This document shows positions 8,753-17,028 of a stretch of 53,764 nucleotides of DNA, piece by piece (position 1 is the stretch's first letter; every line of letters starts with the position of its first letter). Made by a program: the position numbers and the translations under genes. This DNA comes from Streptomyces morookaense (GTDB lineage Bacteria; Actinomycetota; Actinomycetes; Streptomycetales; Streptomycetaceae), in assembly GCF_013030945.1 (NCBI RefSeq), contig NZ_JABBXF010000084.1, forward strand, positions 1 to 53,764, given 5' to 3'. The notes beneath the pieces were generated by a model that did not search any database, had not been told where the DNA came from, and worked only from the letters and a program-made list of their open reading frames with translations.

Positions 8753-9718
8753 GTGCAGCGCTGGCGTGGCTTGGAGGACATCCCCCAGGACTGGGGGCGC
8801 AGCGTCGTCACCATCGGCTCGTACGACGGAGTCCACCGGGGACACCAGTTGATCATCGGGCGCACGGTGGACCGGGCGCGGGATCTCGGGATGCCCGCGG
8901 TCGTCGTGACGTTCGACCCGCACCCCAGCGAGGTGGTGCGCCCCGGCAGCCACCCGCCGCTGCTCGCGCCGCACCACCGCCGCGCCGAGCTGATCGCCGG
9001 ACTGGGCGTGGACGCGGTGCTGGTGCTGCCGTTCACGGCGGAGTTCTCGAAGCTCCCCGCCGCCGAGTTCGTGGTGAAGGTCCTGGTCGACAAGCTGCAC
9101 GCCAAGCTCGTCGTCGAGGGCCCCAACTTCCGCTTCGGCCACCGGGCCGCGGGCGACGTCGACTTCCTGAAGGAGCTCGGCGGCACCTACGACTACGACG
9201 TGGAGGTCATCGACCTCTATGTGACCGGCGAGGCGGGCGGCGGCCTGCCCTTCTCCTCGACGCTGACCCGCCGCCTGGTCGCCGAGGGCGACGTCGCGGG
9301 CGCCATGGAGATCCTCGGCCGCCCGCACCGCGTCGAGGGCGAGGTCGTGCGCGGCGCGCAGCGCGGCCGTGAACTGGGCTACCCGACGGCCAACGTGGAG
9401 ACGCTCCCGCACACCGCGATCCCCGCGGACGGCGTCTACGCGGGCTGGCTGAACGCCGGCGGCGAGGCCATGCCCGCCGCGATCTCCGTCGGCACGAACG
9501 TGCAGTTCGACGCGACGGAGCGGACGGTCGAGGCGTACGCGATCGACCGGGTCGGCCTCGACCTCTACGGGCAGCACGTGGGCGTGGACTTCCTCGCCTA
9601 CCTGCGCGGGATGGAGAAGTTCGACTCCATCGAGGCGCTCCTGGAGTGCATGGCGAACGACGTGGACCGCGCCCGCGCCCTGGTGGCGGCGCACGAGGCG
9701 GCCGTCACCGCGGGCTGA
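8753..9718 (+). CDS. ribF: Bifunctional riboflavin kinase/FAD synthetase
   Basis: Makes FMN from riboflavin and FAD from FMN. 321 residues from GTG 8753, with AGGAG about 9 nt upstream; the in-frame upstream extension lies in the end of the previous gene and is discarded. The N-terminal adenylyltransferase domain has GSYDGVHRGHQ (nucleotidyl-transferase HxGH-type motif), TFDPHPSEV and GPNFRFGHRAAGD. The C-terminal flavokinase domain has GRELGYPTANVE and ISVGTNVQFD. A perfect 11-bp hairpin follows. Confidence 0.97.
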   Translation: MQRWRGLEDIPQDWGRSVVTIGSYDGVHRGHQLIIGRTVDRARDLGMPAVVVTFDPHPSEVVRPGSHPPLLAPHHRRAELIAGLGVDAVLVLPFTAEFSKLPAAEFVVKVLVDKLHAKLVVEGPNFRFGHRAAGDVDFLKELGGTYDYDVEVIDLYVTGEAGGGLPFSSTLTRRLVAEGDVAGAMEILGRPHRVEGEVVRGAQRGRELGYPTANVETLPHTAIPADGVYAGWLNAGGEAMPAAISVGTNVQFDATERTVEAYAIDRVGLDLYGQHVGVDFLAYLRGMEKFDSIEALLECMANDVDRARALVAAHEAAVTAG

Positions 9719-9737
9719 CCGCAGGATCGTCCACCGG

Positions 9738-9766
9738 CCGGGCCGAGGCCCTCTTCCTCGGCCCGG
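9738..9766 (+). terminator. Terminator after ribF
   Basis: Perfect 11-bp stem CCGGGCCGAGG/CCTCGGCCCGG (9738-9748 with 9756-9766) and a 7-nt loop, 20 bp after the ribF stop codon. Confidence 0.82.
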
Positions 9767-9856
9767 GCAGGCCCCGTACGCTACGGACAAGGCTCTCACG
9801 AGCGGGCAATACCGGCAGTTGCGTTCAGTACCGTCGTTACTGTTACCGAAAGCCAG

Positions 9857-11602
9857 GTGCCTGTGGACCTTCGGGGAATGCTGCGCGGCGCCGACCCCGA
9901 CGCCCTGCACAAGGAGCTCCAGGACGTCGTACGCAGCGAGCCGTTCCGGCGGGACGGACGCGGAACCGACCGTGTCGCGCGGGTCCACGCGCAACTGCGC
10001 GCGGCGTGCGCCGCGTTGGGCCCGGCGCGCGAACTGACCCTGTACCCCAGGAAGTTGTCGGCCTTCATGGAATGGACGGCCGTGGCGGCACCGGATGCCG
10101 TGCCCGCGTTCCTGCTCCACTACCAGCTGGCGGTCGGCACCCTCCTCGCGCTGGGCGAGGGCTGCGCCGAACTGGAGGAGTACCTGGCCGAGTTGGACGA
10201 CGCCTCCGCGGCCGGTGCCTTCCTCCTGGCCGAGCTCGGACACGGCGGCTCGGGCCCCGGTCTGGAGACGCGGGCGGTGTACGACGCTACGACGGGGGAG
10301 TTCGTCGTCGGTACGCCGACCACGCGCGCCGTGAAGTTCATGGCCGGTCCGGCGCATCCGGGCGCTGCCAGGACCGGTGTGGTCGCGGCCCGCCTGATCG
10401 TCGACGGCGAGGACCACGGCGTCTTCCCGTTCGTCATGCGCCTGCGGGACCGGGACGGCCGCCCTGTCCGCGGCGTCACCATAACGCCCCTTCCCGAGAA
10501 GCCGTTTCCGCCGACGGACTGCGCGGTGGTCTCGTTCGAGCGGGTCCGGATCCCCGGCCACGCCCTGCTCACCGGCGGCACCGCCGGCTTCCGCGCCGAC
10601 GGTTCGTTCCGCAGCAGCATCACCGCACCGCGGGAGCGGTTCCGGCAGACGATCGGGCAGCTGTACCACAGCAGGACGTCCCTCGCGGCCGCCGCCATGG
10701 CGATGGCCAGGGCCGCCCTCGTCATCACCCTGCGGTACGCCGCGCAGCGGCAGGTCCCCGGGTCCGGCGGCGGCACCGTCCCGATGCTCGCCTACCGCAC
10801 CGTGCAGCGGGACCTGTTCACCGGTCTGGCCCGGGTGTTCGCCGGGAGCCTGCTGGCGGAGCGTGCCAAGGACGGCGTCGCGGTGCCGAGTCTGGACCGT
10901 GAGGCGGACGAGCTGTTCGTCATGGTGGTCAAGGTCCTGCTGACCGAAACCGCCCTGCAGACCGTTCAGATGTGTCGCGCCCGCTGCGGGGCTCAGGGGC
11001 TGTTTCCGGTCAACCGGATCGCCGAATACCTCAGCGCGTGCGAGGAGTTCGTCACGAGCGAGGGGGACAACCAGGTCCTGAAGATCACGGCGGGGCGCCG
11101 GCTGCGCCGCTGCCCCGAACGGGCGCCTTCCGACTGTGCGTCGTCGGCGTGGTCCGAGCTCATGGCCGAACGTGAGCGGCGCCTGCGCGGGCGTGTCCCG
11201 TGCCCGGCGGAGGAAGGCGACGACTTCGACGTCTGGAACGCGCAGGTCCTGCCGGCCGCCGCGCTGGCCGATGCCCACGCCCAACGCCTCGCGGTCGACG
11301 CCCTGCTGGAGGGCGCCGAGCGGTGCACTGACGCCTCGGACGCCGAAGCGCTCACCCTGCTCGCCGAGCTCCATGCCGTCGACCACGCCGGCCGTCACGG
11401 CGGCTGGTACCTGTGCGAGGGGCTGCTGACGCCCGCGCAGGCGAGCCGGATCGAGAAGCGTACGACGGAGCTGTGCGACCGGTTGGTGCCCCATGTCCCG
11501 GCGCTGCTGGACGCGTTCGGCATTCCGGACGATCTGCTGACGGCACCCATAGCGGCAGCGGACTATGTGCAGGCTTGGCGCGACGTCCTGCAGTTGCAGT
11601 GA
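9857..11602 (+). CDS. Acyl-CoA oxidase/dehydrogenase-like flavoprotein
   Basis: A 581-residue protein starting at GTG 9857. The middle region reads as an acyl-CoA dehydrogenase/oxidase fold: LAELGHGGSGPGLETRAVYD, then a beta-rich domain (GVFPFVMRLRDRDGRPVRGV, FERVRIPGHALLT) and a helical C-terminal half (LYHSRTSLAAAAMAMARAAL, CRARCGAQGL). The order matches peroxisome-type acyl-CoA oxidases, which use FAD and O2 to form trans-2-enoyl-CoA and H2O2. The C-terminal ~170 residues (from ~410) are divergent and may be an oligomerisation domain. It has its own upstream gap after the ribF terminator and is monocistronic, ending at a shared terminator. Its substrate cannot be read from the sequence, and any link to the T7SS next door may be coincidental. 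Confidence 0.85.
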   Translation: MPVDLRGMLRGADPDALHKELQDVVRSEPFRRDGRGTDRVARVHAQLRAACAALGPARELTLYPRKLSAFMEWTAVAAPDAVPAFLLHYQLAVGTLLALGEGCAELEEYLAELDDASAAGAFLLAELGHGGSGPGLETRAVYDATTGEFVVGTPTTRAVKFMAGPAHPGAARTGVVAARLIVDGEDHGVFPFVMRLRDRDGRPVRGVTITPLPEKPFPPTDCAVVSFERVRIPGHALLTGGTAGFRADGSFRSSITAPRERFRQTIGQLYHSRTSLAAAAMAMARAALVITLRYAAQRQVPGSGGGTVPMLAYRTVQRDLFTGLARVFAGSLLAERAKDGVAVPSLDREADELFVMVVKVLLTETALQTVQMCRARCGAQGLFPVNRIAEYLSACEEFVTSEGDNQVLKITAGRRLRRCPERAPSDCASSAWSELMAERERRLRGRVPCPAEEGDDFDVWNAQVLPAAALADAHAQRLAVDALLEGAERCTDASDAEALTLLAELHAVDHAGRHGGWYLCEGLLTPAQASRIEKRTTELCDRLVPHVPALLDAFGIPDDLLTAPIAAADYVQAWRDVLQLQ

Positions 11603-11603
11603 A

Positions 11604-11625
11604 GGGAGGGCCCGCGGGCCCTCCC
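11604..11625. terminator. Bidirectional terminator
   Basis: Perfect 22-bp palindrome GGGAGGGCCCG/CGGGCCCTCCC between the convergent oxidase and EspI-like genes; it begins 2 bp after one stop codon and ends 8 bp before the other. Confidence 0.8.
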
Positions 11626-11632
11626 TCCGTCG

Positions 11633-14458
11633 TCACTGCTGCGGGTAGCCGTGCCCGGGCTGCTGCGGGGGGACGGGCCAGCCCGCGCCCGGCGGAGGCA
11701 ACTGCTCCGGGGTGTACGGGGCGTACGGGCCCGGGGCGGCGCCCTGGCCGGGGATCTGACCAGGCACCTGTCCGGGAACCTGACCGGGGCCGGCCGGCGC
11801 CTGGTACGTGCCCGGCAGGGGCGGTGCCTGGTGTTGCGGGGCGGTGCCCGTGCCGGTCCACAGCCCCTGTTGCTGCTGGGCCCGGACGAAGTCCTCGGCG
11901 ACCATGGCCGAGAGGTTGAAGTACGCCTCCCGGGTCTTGGGCCGCATCATCTCCAGGTCCACCTCGGCACCCGCGGCGAGGTGCTCGTCGAACGGCACCA
12001 CGACGACGCCGCGGCAGCGGGTCTCGAAGTGCGACACGATGTCCTCGACCTTGATCATCTTGCCGGTCTCGCGGACGCCGGAGATGACCGTGATGCTGCG
12101 CGAGACGAGCTCGCCGTAGCCGTGCGCGGCCAGCCAGTCCAGCGTGGTGCTGGCGCTGCTCGCGCCGTCGACGGACGGCGTCGAGATGATGATCAACTGG
12201 TCGGCGAGATCGAGCACTCCGCGCATCGCGCTGTAGAGCAGACCGGTGCCCGAGTCGGTGAGGATGATCGGGTACTGCTTGCCCAGGACGTCTATGGCGC
12301 GCCGGTAGTCCTCGTCGTTGAAGGTCGTGGAGACCGCCGGGTCCACGTCGTTGGCGATGATCTCCAGTCCGGAGGGCGCCTGCGAGGTGTAACGCCGGAT
12401 GTCCATGTAGCTGTTGAGGTGCGGGATCGCCTGGACGAGGTCGCGGATCGTCGCGCCCGTCTCCCGGCGCACGCGGCGGCCGAGGGTGCCGGCGTCCGGG
12501 TTGGCGTCGATCGCGAGGATCTTGTCCTGGCGCTCGGTGGCCAGCGTCGAGCCGAGAGCGGTGGTCGTGGTCGTCTTGCCGACGCCGCCCTTGAGGCTGA
12601 TGACGGCGATGCGGTAGCAGGAGAGCACCGGGGTGCGGATCAGCTCCAGCTTGCGCTGCCGCTCGGCCTCCTCCTTCTTGCCGCCCAGCTTGAACCTGCC
12701 CACCGGGTTCTGCTTCTTCGGCTTGGGCTTGCTCTTCAGCAGCCGCTCCGAGGACAGCTCCACGGCGGCCGTGAACCCGAGCGGCGCCCCGTGCACGGAC
12801 CGCTGCCGCTGCTCGGGCGTCACGGAGGGCCAGCCGCCGGCCCGCGGGTCGACCGGGCCCTGCGGGGCCTCGGGCGACGGCGGGAACGGGTTGCCGTAGC
12901 CGTCACCGGGCTGCGGGGCGGCCGGTGCGGGGGAGTTGGGGTAGCCGTAGCCCCCGGGCGCGGGTGCCGGTGCGCCCGGCGGGGTGGTGTTCGGGTACCC
13001 GTAGCCGCCGGGCGGCGTGGGGACGGCACCGTACGGGCTCGCGTGCCCGTACGGCCCCTGCGGCGCGGGGCCGCCCCACGGAGCGCTCGTCGGGGCGCCG
13101 GCCGCTTCGGCGCCGGGCCGGTCGTGAACGTCCTGGGGGGCGGGGGGCGTTGCGGCTTGCGCGTGGGCGTCCTGCGGGGCGGGGGACGCCTGGGCGGCAC
13201 CGTCGGCGGCGGGCTGCTGAGCGGCGGGCTCCTGGGTGCCGGGCGGGGCGAACGGGAGCGGTGGCGCCTGGGCGGTCCCGTTGGCGATGGGCGAGCCGAA
13301 GGGGACCGGGGGAGCCGTCGGTGCCTGGGGGGTGCCGTCGGCGGTGGGCGGCTGGGCGGGGGGTGCCTGGGTGCCCGGCGCGCCGAAGGGGGCCGGGGGA
13401 GCTGTCGACGCCTGGGCGTGCCCGTTGCTGTCGGCGGCGGGCTCCTCGGCGCCGGGAGCGTCGAACGGGGCCGGAGGGGCCGTCGGTGCCTGGGCGTTGT
13501 CGCCGTGCGGGGCGGGGGCGGCCGTCGGCTCGGCTGCGCCGGTCGGTGCAGGTGCGTCCTGCGGCGCGGCGGGCGGCTGCGCGGCGCCGTTGCCGTCGGC
13601 AGCGGGTGCCGGCGGAGCAGTCGGTGCCTGTGCGTCGTCGTCGGCGGTGGCCGCGGCGGCGGGCTCCTGGGCACCGGGCAGGTCGAAAGAGGCCGGAGTG
13701 GCCGTCGGTGCCTCGGTGTTGTCGCTCTCCGGTGCAGGCGTGGGCGCGTCCTCCGGGGCAGCCGGAGACGTTGCCTCGGCACCGTCCGCAGGGCCCGCGG
13801 CCGGCGTCGAGGCATCCGTGTTGTCGGCGGCGCCGGGCCTGTCCTCACCGCCCTGCGGCGCCGTCACCGGCGCACCGGGAGGCGGAAACCCGTAACCGCC
13901 CTGCTGCGCAGGAATGTGCGGCACCGGCACGCCGGGAACCGCCGGTGCGGGCGTGGGTGCGGGTGCGCCCGGGTAGCCGTAACCGCCCTGCGCCACCGGC
14001 GCGTTGGGAGCCGGGTGCCCCGGCCCGTATCCGTGGCCGCCCTGCGGCCCCGGCGGCGGCGTGGCGGGCGCCGCGGGCGGGAAGTTCGGCGGCAGCGGCG
14101 GCAACGGGGCCTGCGGCGCGCCCGGAACGCTCCACCCCTGCGGGGCGGAGGGGGCGCCCGGCACCGGCTCGGCCGGCTTCGCCGGCTCCGGCTCCGGCTC
14201 GCGCGGCGTCACGCCGGGGAACCGCATCGTGGACGGGCTCCGCCCGCCCCCGCTCTCCGTGACGGGAGCAGCAGCCGGAGCCGTGTTCGCCGAGCCCCCC
14301 GCAGGGGACTGCGTGTACCACGCGGGCGGCGTGTAGTCGATCGTGAACTCGCCCGTGTGCTCCGGTTCCAGCTCGTGCTCGGGATCGTGCCCGGCGCCGG
14401 GCAGGCCCTCGCCGGCTGTGGTCCCGGCCGCGCGGATCTCGTCCCGATCGCTGCTCAC
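11633..14458 (-). CDS. EspI/MinD-like ATPase with long Pro/Ala-rich N-terminus
   Basis: A 941-residue protein. GTG at 14458 is preceded by AGGAGG with 4-nt spacing; the in-frame extension to 14584 lacks a ribosome site. Residues ~1-600 are a disordered Pro/Ala/Gly tract with GGYGYP motifs and imperfect repeats of the type APTAPPAPFGAPGTQEPAA. From ~610 there is a ParA/MinD ATPase: KGGVGKTTTTTALGS (deviant Walker A, ~620-630), AIDANPDAGTLGRR, and LTDSGTGLL (A'). The C-terminal ~70 residues are again Pro/Gln/Gly-rich. This architecture matches EspI of mycobacterial ESX-1 loci, which modulates secretion in response to ATP, and similar streptomycete proteins next to eccE/eccB. Probable role: cytoplasmic regulator or assembly factor of the T7SS. 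Confidence 0.9.
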   Translation of the reverse strand: MSSDRDEIRAAGTTAGEGLPGAGHDPEHELEPEHTGEFTIDYTPPAWYTQSPAGGSANTAPAAAPVTESGGGRSPSTMRFPGVTPREPEPEPAKPAEPVPGAPSAPQGWSVPGAPQAPLPPLPPNFPPAAPATPPPGPQGGHGYGPGHPAPNAPVAQGGYGYPGAPAPTPAPAVPGVPVPHIPAQQGGYGFPPPGAPVTAPQGGEDRPGAADNTDASTPAAGPADGAEATSPAAPEDAPTPAPESDNTEAPTATPASFDLPGAQEPAAAATADDDAQAPTAPPAPAADGNGAAQPPAAPQDAPAPTGAAEPTAAPAPHGDNAQAPTAPPAPFDAPGAEEPAADSNGHAQASTAPPAPFGAPGTQAPPAQPPTADGTPQAPTAPPVPFGSPIANGTAQAPPLPFAPPGTQEPAAQQPAADGAAQASPAPQDAHAQAATPPAPQDVHDRPGAEAAGAPTSAPWGGPAPQGPYGHASPYGAVPTPPGGYGYPNTTPPGAPAPAPGGYGYPNSPAPAAPQPGDGYGNPFPPSPEAPQGPVDPRAGGWPSVTPEQRQRSVHGAPLGFTAAVELSSERLLKSKPKPKKQNPVGRFKLGGKKEEAERQRKLELIRTPVLSCYRIAVISLKGGVGKTTTTTALGSTLATERQDKILAIDANPDAGTLGRRVRRETGATIRDLVQAIPHLNSYMDIRRYTSQAPSGLEIIANDVDPAVSTTFNDEDYRRAIDVLGKQYPIILTDSGTGLLYSAMRGVLDLADQLIIISTPSVDGASSASTTLDWLAAHGYGELVSRSITVISGVRETGKMIKVEDIVSHFETRCRGVVVVPFDEHLAAGAEVDLEMMRPKTREAYFNLSAMVAEDFVRAQQQQGLWTGTGTAPQHQAPPLPGTYQAPAGPGQVPGQVPGQIPGQGAAPGPYAPYTPEQLPPPGAGWPVPPQQPGHGYPQQ

Positions 14459-14774
14459 AATGCCTCCTGCTGGTGTGGTCCGGCGCCCATGATTCCTCGT
14501 CGGGGCCGACCTGTTCCTGTCGTCCGACTGTCCGGGATTGCCCCGTCTGCTACGCGACAGGCCCCGGTGCCGGGGATTCTTCACGTGCGTACGCCCACCA
14601 AGACTAAACGCCGTCCGTACCGCGGGGGCAGGCCCGCCCCCGGCGCACCGGCGGACCCCCGGGTCACCTGCCCCGAATCACCGATTCCATGTGACTTGCC
14701 CACTCAACGGCCTCAACACCGCCATATATGCGCCCGATTCGCTCCGTTTCAGGTGAATGGCGGTGTGGTGCCGG
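14459..14774. other. Intergenic region upstream of the EspI-like gene
   Basis: 316 bp without a convincing gene. It must carry the promoter of the EspI-like gene; a TAGTCT hexamer on the minus strand (near 14603) is a possible -10 but has no clear -35. The inverted repeat ACACCGCCAT/ATGGCGGTGT (14716-14725 with 14757-14766) lies just after the stop of the next minus-strand gene and could be its terminator. A shorter palindrome GAATC-ACC-GATTC is at 14675-14687. The stretch 14687-14757 is noticeably less GC-rich. Confidence 0.45.
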
Positions 14775-15509
14775 TCACTCCATCCGGCGCGCAGCGCCCA
14801 ACAGGCCCGTCTCTGGTTCGGTCGGCGTCGTGGCGACGTACGTCCGCGCCGTCCGGGTGCACCACAAAGTGACCCCGTCGGGCAGCGTGGACAGCGTCTC
14901 GACGTCGTCCGGCGGCAGCCCCATCGACCGGCCCATGCCGCGCGCCTCGTCCGGCGAGACCCGCTGCACGCCCACGAGGTCCGCACCGGACAGGAGTCGC
15001 GGTGTGGTGGGCCCGGGGTAGGGGAGCAGGGTCAGCACGGCCTGCCAGGGCGCGGCACCGGCCCGCCCGCGCGGCGGCCGCACGCCGCAGTCGCGGACGA
15101 CGAGCACCGGGCTGTGCACCGACGGCCCTTGCGGGGGCACGCGGCCGACATCGTGCAGCGTGATGGACTGCTGCCCGCTGTTGGCGGCCTGTGCCAGGGG
15201 CGTCCACAGCTCCCGGCGGCCCGTCTCGACCGCGACCCGGGCGCCCGTGGCGACCGCGCGCAGCGCGATGACCTGAGCCGTCCACGCGCCGCCGACCAGC
15301 ACGATCTCGTACGGAGCCGGCCGGCCGATCCCGAGCACGGCCGGTGTGCCGTTCGGGTCGGCACCGATGACGACCCCGTCGTCGCCGACGGGCAGTTCCA
15401 GCGCGTCGAACTGCTCGGGCAGCAGCTCGTGCCTGCCGCGCCGCGGGCCGAGCAGCCCGAAGCCGGGCCGCGGCCTGCGGGCCGTGGGCATGAGGGGCCT
15501 CGCCGCCAT
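14775..15509 (-). CDS. Unrecognised protein of the T7SS locus
   Basis: A 244-residue protein. ATG 15509 overlaps the eccE TGA by one base (TGATG), so the two are translationally coupled. I do not recognise a named family. The centre reads as alternating strands and helices (PYEIVLVGGAWTAQVIALRA, GARVAVETGR, SPVLVVRDCGV), resembling a P-loop ATPase fold that has lost its P-loop, perhaps related to a degenerate EccC ATPase domain; that is speculation. No signal peptide or clear membrane segment. Coupling to eccE suggests a structural or regulatory partner of the secretion machine. Confidence 0.8.
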   Translation of the reverse strand: MAARPLMPTARRPRPGFGLLGPRRGRHELLPEQFDALELPVGDDGVVIGADPNGTPAVLGIGRPAPYEIVLVGGAWTAQVIALRAVATGARVAVETGRRELWTPLAQAANSGQQSITLHDVGRVPPQGPSVHSPVLVVRDCGVRPPRGRAGAAPWQAVLTLLPYPGPTTPRLLSGADLVGVQRVSPDEARGMGRSMGLPPDDVETLSTLPDGVTLWCTRTARTYVATTPTEPETGLLGAARRME

Positions 15510-16930
15510 CAGTGCGTCCCTCCCAGCGGCAGCGTCGCCAGCACCCCGGGCACCTGCTCGTGGTCCAGGCGCACCAGCCCGGCCTTCACTGCCCGGGAGG
15601 CGCGCTCCAACGCCCGGCCGACCGTGGCCAGTTCGTCGGCGCTGCGGCCGCATATCCGTATGTGTCCTGCCAGCGTCGGCGCGTGCCGCCCGCCCTGCAC
15701 GCTGCCGCGTCCCAACGTGAGGCTCATCGTCGACGACAGGGCGGGCATCGACGTGAGCAGCGCGGCCAGCTGGGGCAGGGACGCCGCCCCCGGCCCCAAC
15801 TGCGGCCAGCGGCCCACCCAGTACGTGGCGTGCCACCGGTCGTCGCAGCGCCAGGCCCGCACGGTCTCCTGCGTCCGCCGCGCGGGCGCGGCGGCGAGGC
15901 CCGCCTGCGCGGTGGCCACCGGATTGACGTTCGCGGCGACGGCGAGCGCGGCCGTCAGCCCGTCCTCGGACAGCAACGTCGCGGAGAAGCCGGCCCCGCG
16001 CAGCCGGCTCGCCAGCTGCTCGCCCGCCCGTAGCAGACAGCGCTGCGCGCCCTCCAGTCCGCCGCCCCGCGCGGCGACGGCCTCCGGGCACAACTGCGGG
16101 TCGAACTTCAGCGCCACCCAGGTGAGCCGGGCCGCCGGGGCGCCCGTCTGCTCCTGCAACGGCGCATAGTTGCGGGCGGCCAGCGTCTGCGCGGGCAGAT
16201 GCGGAGCGGGGGCGGGCAGGGCGCTCTGCACCACCTGGACCGACTCCAGGAGGATCCCGTCGACCTCCATCGCATCCCGCAGCAGCGCGAGCGGGAGGCC
16301 CTTCTCCGTGCGGTGCCGCCGCAGCGGCGCGTCCACCGCCTCCACCTGGAGGACGGCCGTCAGGAACGTGCCGTCCCCGACCACGCCGACCGGCCGCTGC
16401 TCGCGGTCCGTGAACGAGCCGGTGCGCAGGGCCGGTTCGCACTCGGCCACGGGGGCGAAGCGCGGGTCCGTCCCGGGCGGCACCGGCTCCGCCGCGGCCC
16501 GGCGGGCCCGCCGGCGCAGCGCGGCCGCCGCGAACAGCCATTCCGCGACGGGCCGGCGGCCGCGGCGGACCAGTGCCAGGAGCAACAGGCCCACTGCGAC
16601 GGCCACGGCGGGCGCCAGCAGCATCGGCCCGGCGATCCAGCCGGCCAGCACCACGGCGGCCGCGAGCTCGACCAGAACGAGCTGTTGCAATCGCACAGGA
16701 CCGAGGCTGCCCGCCCGCGCGGCGAGCCGCGGCGCCACCGGGCCCCGCCCGGCCGGGGGAAGGGCCGGGGCCACGGCGGACGCACGCGCCCGGCCCCGCC
16801 CGGCAGGCCCCTGCCCGCCCGCGGCACCGCGCCCGCTCCGTACCCGCGCAGCGACACCCATCCGCGCCAACACCCCCTCAAACCCCGAGCCCCGCACCGG
16901 GAACCGCCCCCGGCATCGTGTGTCGATCAC
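15509..16930 (-). CDS. eccE: Type VII secretion protein EccE
   Basis: Membrane component at the periphery of the ESX complex. 473 residues if it starts at GTG 16930; an ATG at 16861 (MGVAARV) is the alternative. For 16930 there is no Shine-Dalgarno sequence, but a TACTAT -10-like hexamer ends 8 nt upstream, which would give a leaderless mRNA; 16861 has GAGGGGG 11 nt upstream. After a basic Pro/Arg-rich N-terminus there are two adjacent membrane segments (about residues 83-105 and 107-125, LVELAAAVVLAGWIAGPMLL onward), then a large soluble domain, as expected for EccE. It is divergent from eccB and coupled to the downstream 244-residue gene. Confidence 0.85.
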   Translation of the reverse strand: MIDTRCRGRFPVRGSGFEGVLARMGVAARVRSGRGAAGGQGPAGRGRARASAVAPALPPAGRGPVAPRLAARAGSLGPVRLQQLVLVELAAAVVLAGWIAGPMLLAPAVAVAVGLLLLALVRRGRRPVAEWLFAAAALRRRARRAAAEPVPPGTDPRFAPVAECEPALRTGSFTDREQRPVGVVGDGTFLTAVLQVEAVDAPLRRHRTEKGLPLALLRDAMEVDGILLESVQVVQSALPAPAPHLPAQTLAARNYAPLQEQTGAPAARLTWVALKFDPQLCPEAVAARGGGLEGAQRCLLRAGEQLASRLRGAGFSATLLSEDGLTAALAVAANVNPVATAQAGLAAAPARRTQETVRAWRCDDRWHATYWVGRWPQLGPGAASLPQLAALLTSMPALSSTMSLTLGRGSVQGGRHAPTLAGHIRICGRSADELATVGRALERASRAVKAGLVRLDHEQVPGVLATLPLGGTH

Positions 16931-16959
16931 TTACCGGCATAGTAGAGGGTCGGTATGAC
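16931..16959 (+). promoter_or_regulatory. Overlapping divergent promoters of eccB and eccE
   Basis: On the + strand TTACCG (16931-16936), a 17-bp spacer and TATGAC (16954-16959) form a plausible vegetative promoter for eccB. On the minus strand TACTAT (16944-16939) is a -10-like hexamer 8 nt before the eccE GTG. The two elements interleave, so transcription in the two directions may be mutually exclusive. Read by eye; no -35 is obvious for eccE. Confidence 0.4.
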
Positions 16960-17028
16960 AGCGGGGCCGGGGCGAACCCCTCGGCGGACCGCCGACGAAG
17001 GCCGGACAACGGGGAGAAACGGCGACAG

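Noticed and set aside
14675..14687. GAATCACCGATTC as a regulator operator
   Set aside because: A 5-bp arm palindrome is expected by chance at this frequency and no regulator gene is adjacent.
11651..14872. 1073-codon + strand frame over the EspI-like gene
   Set aside because: The low-complexity GC-rich region keeps several frames open; only the minus-strand frame carries the MinD ATPase motifs.
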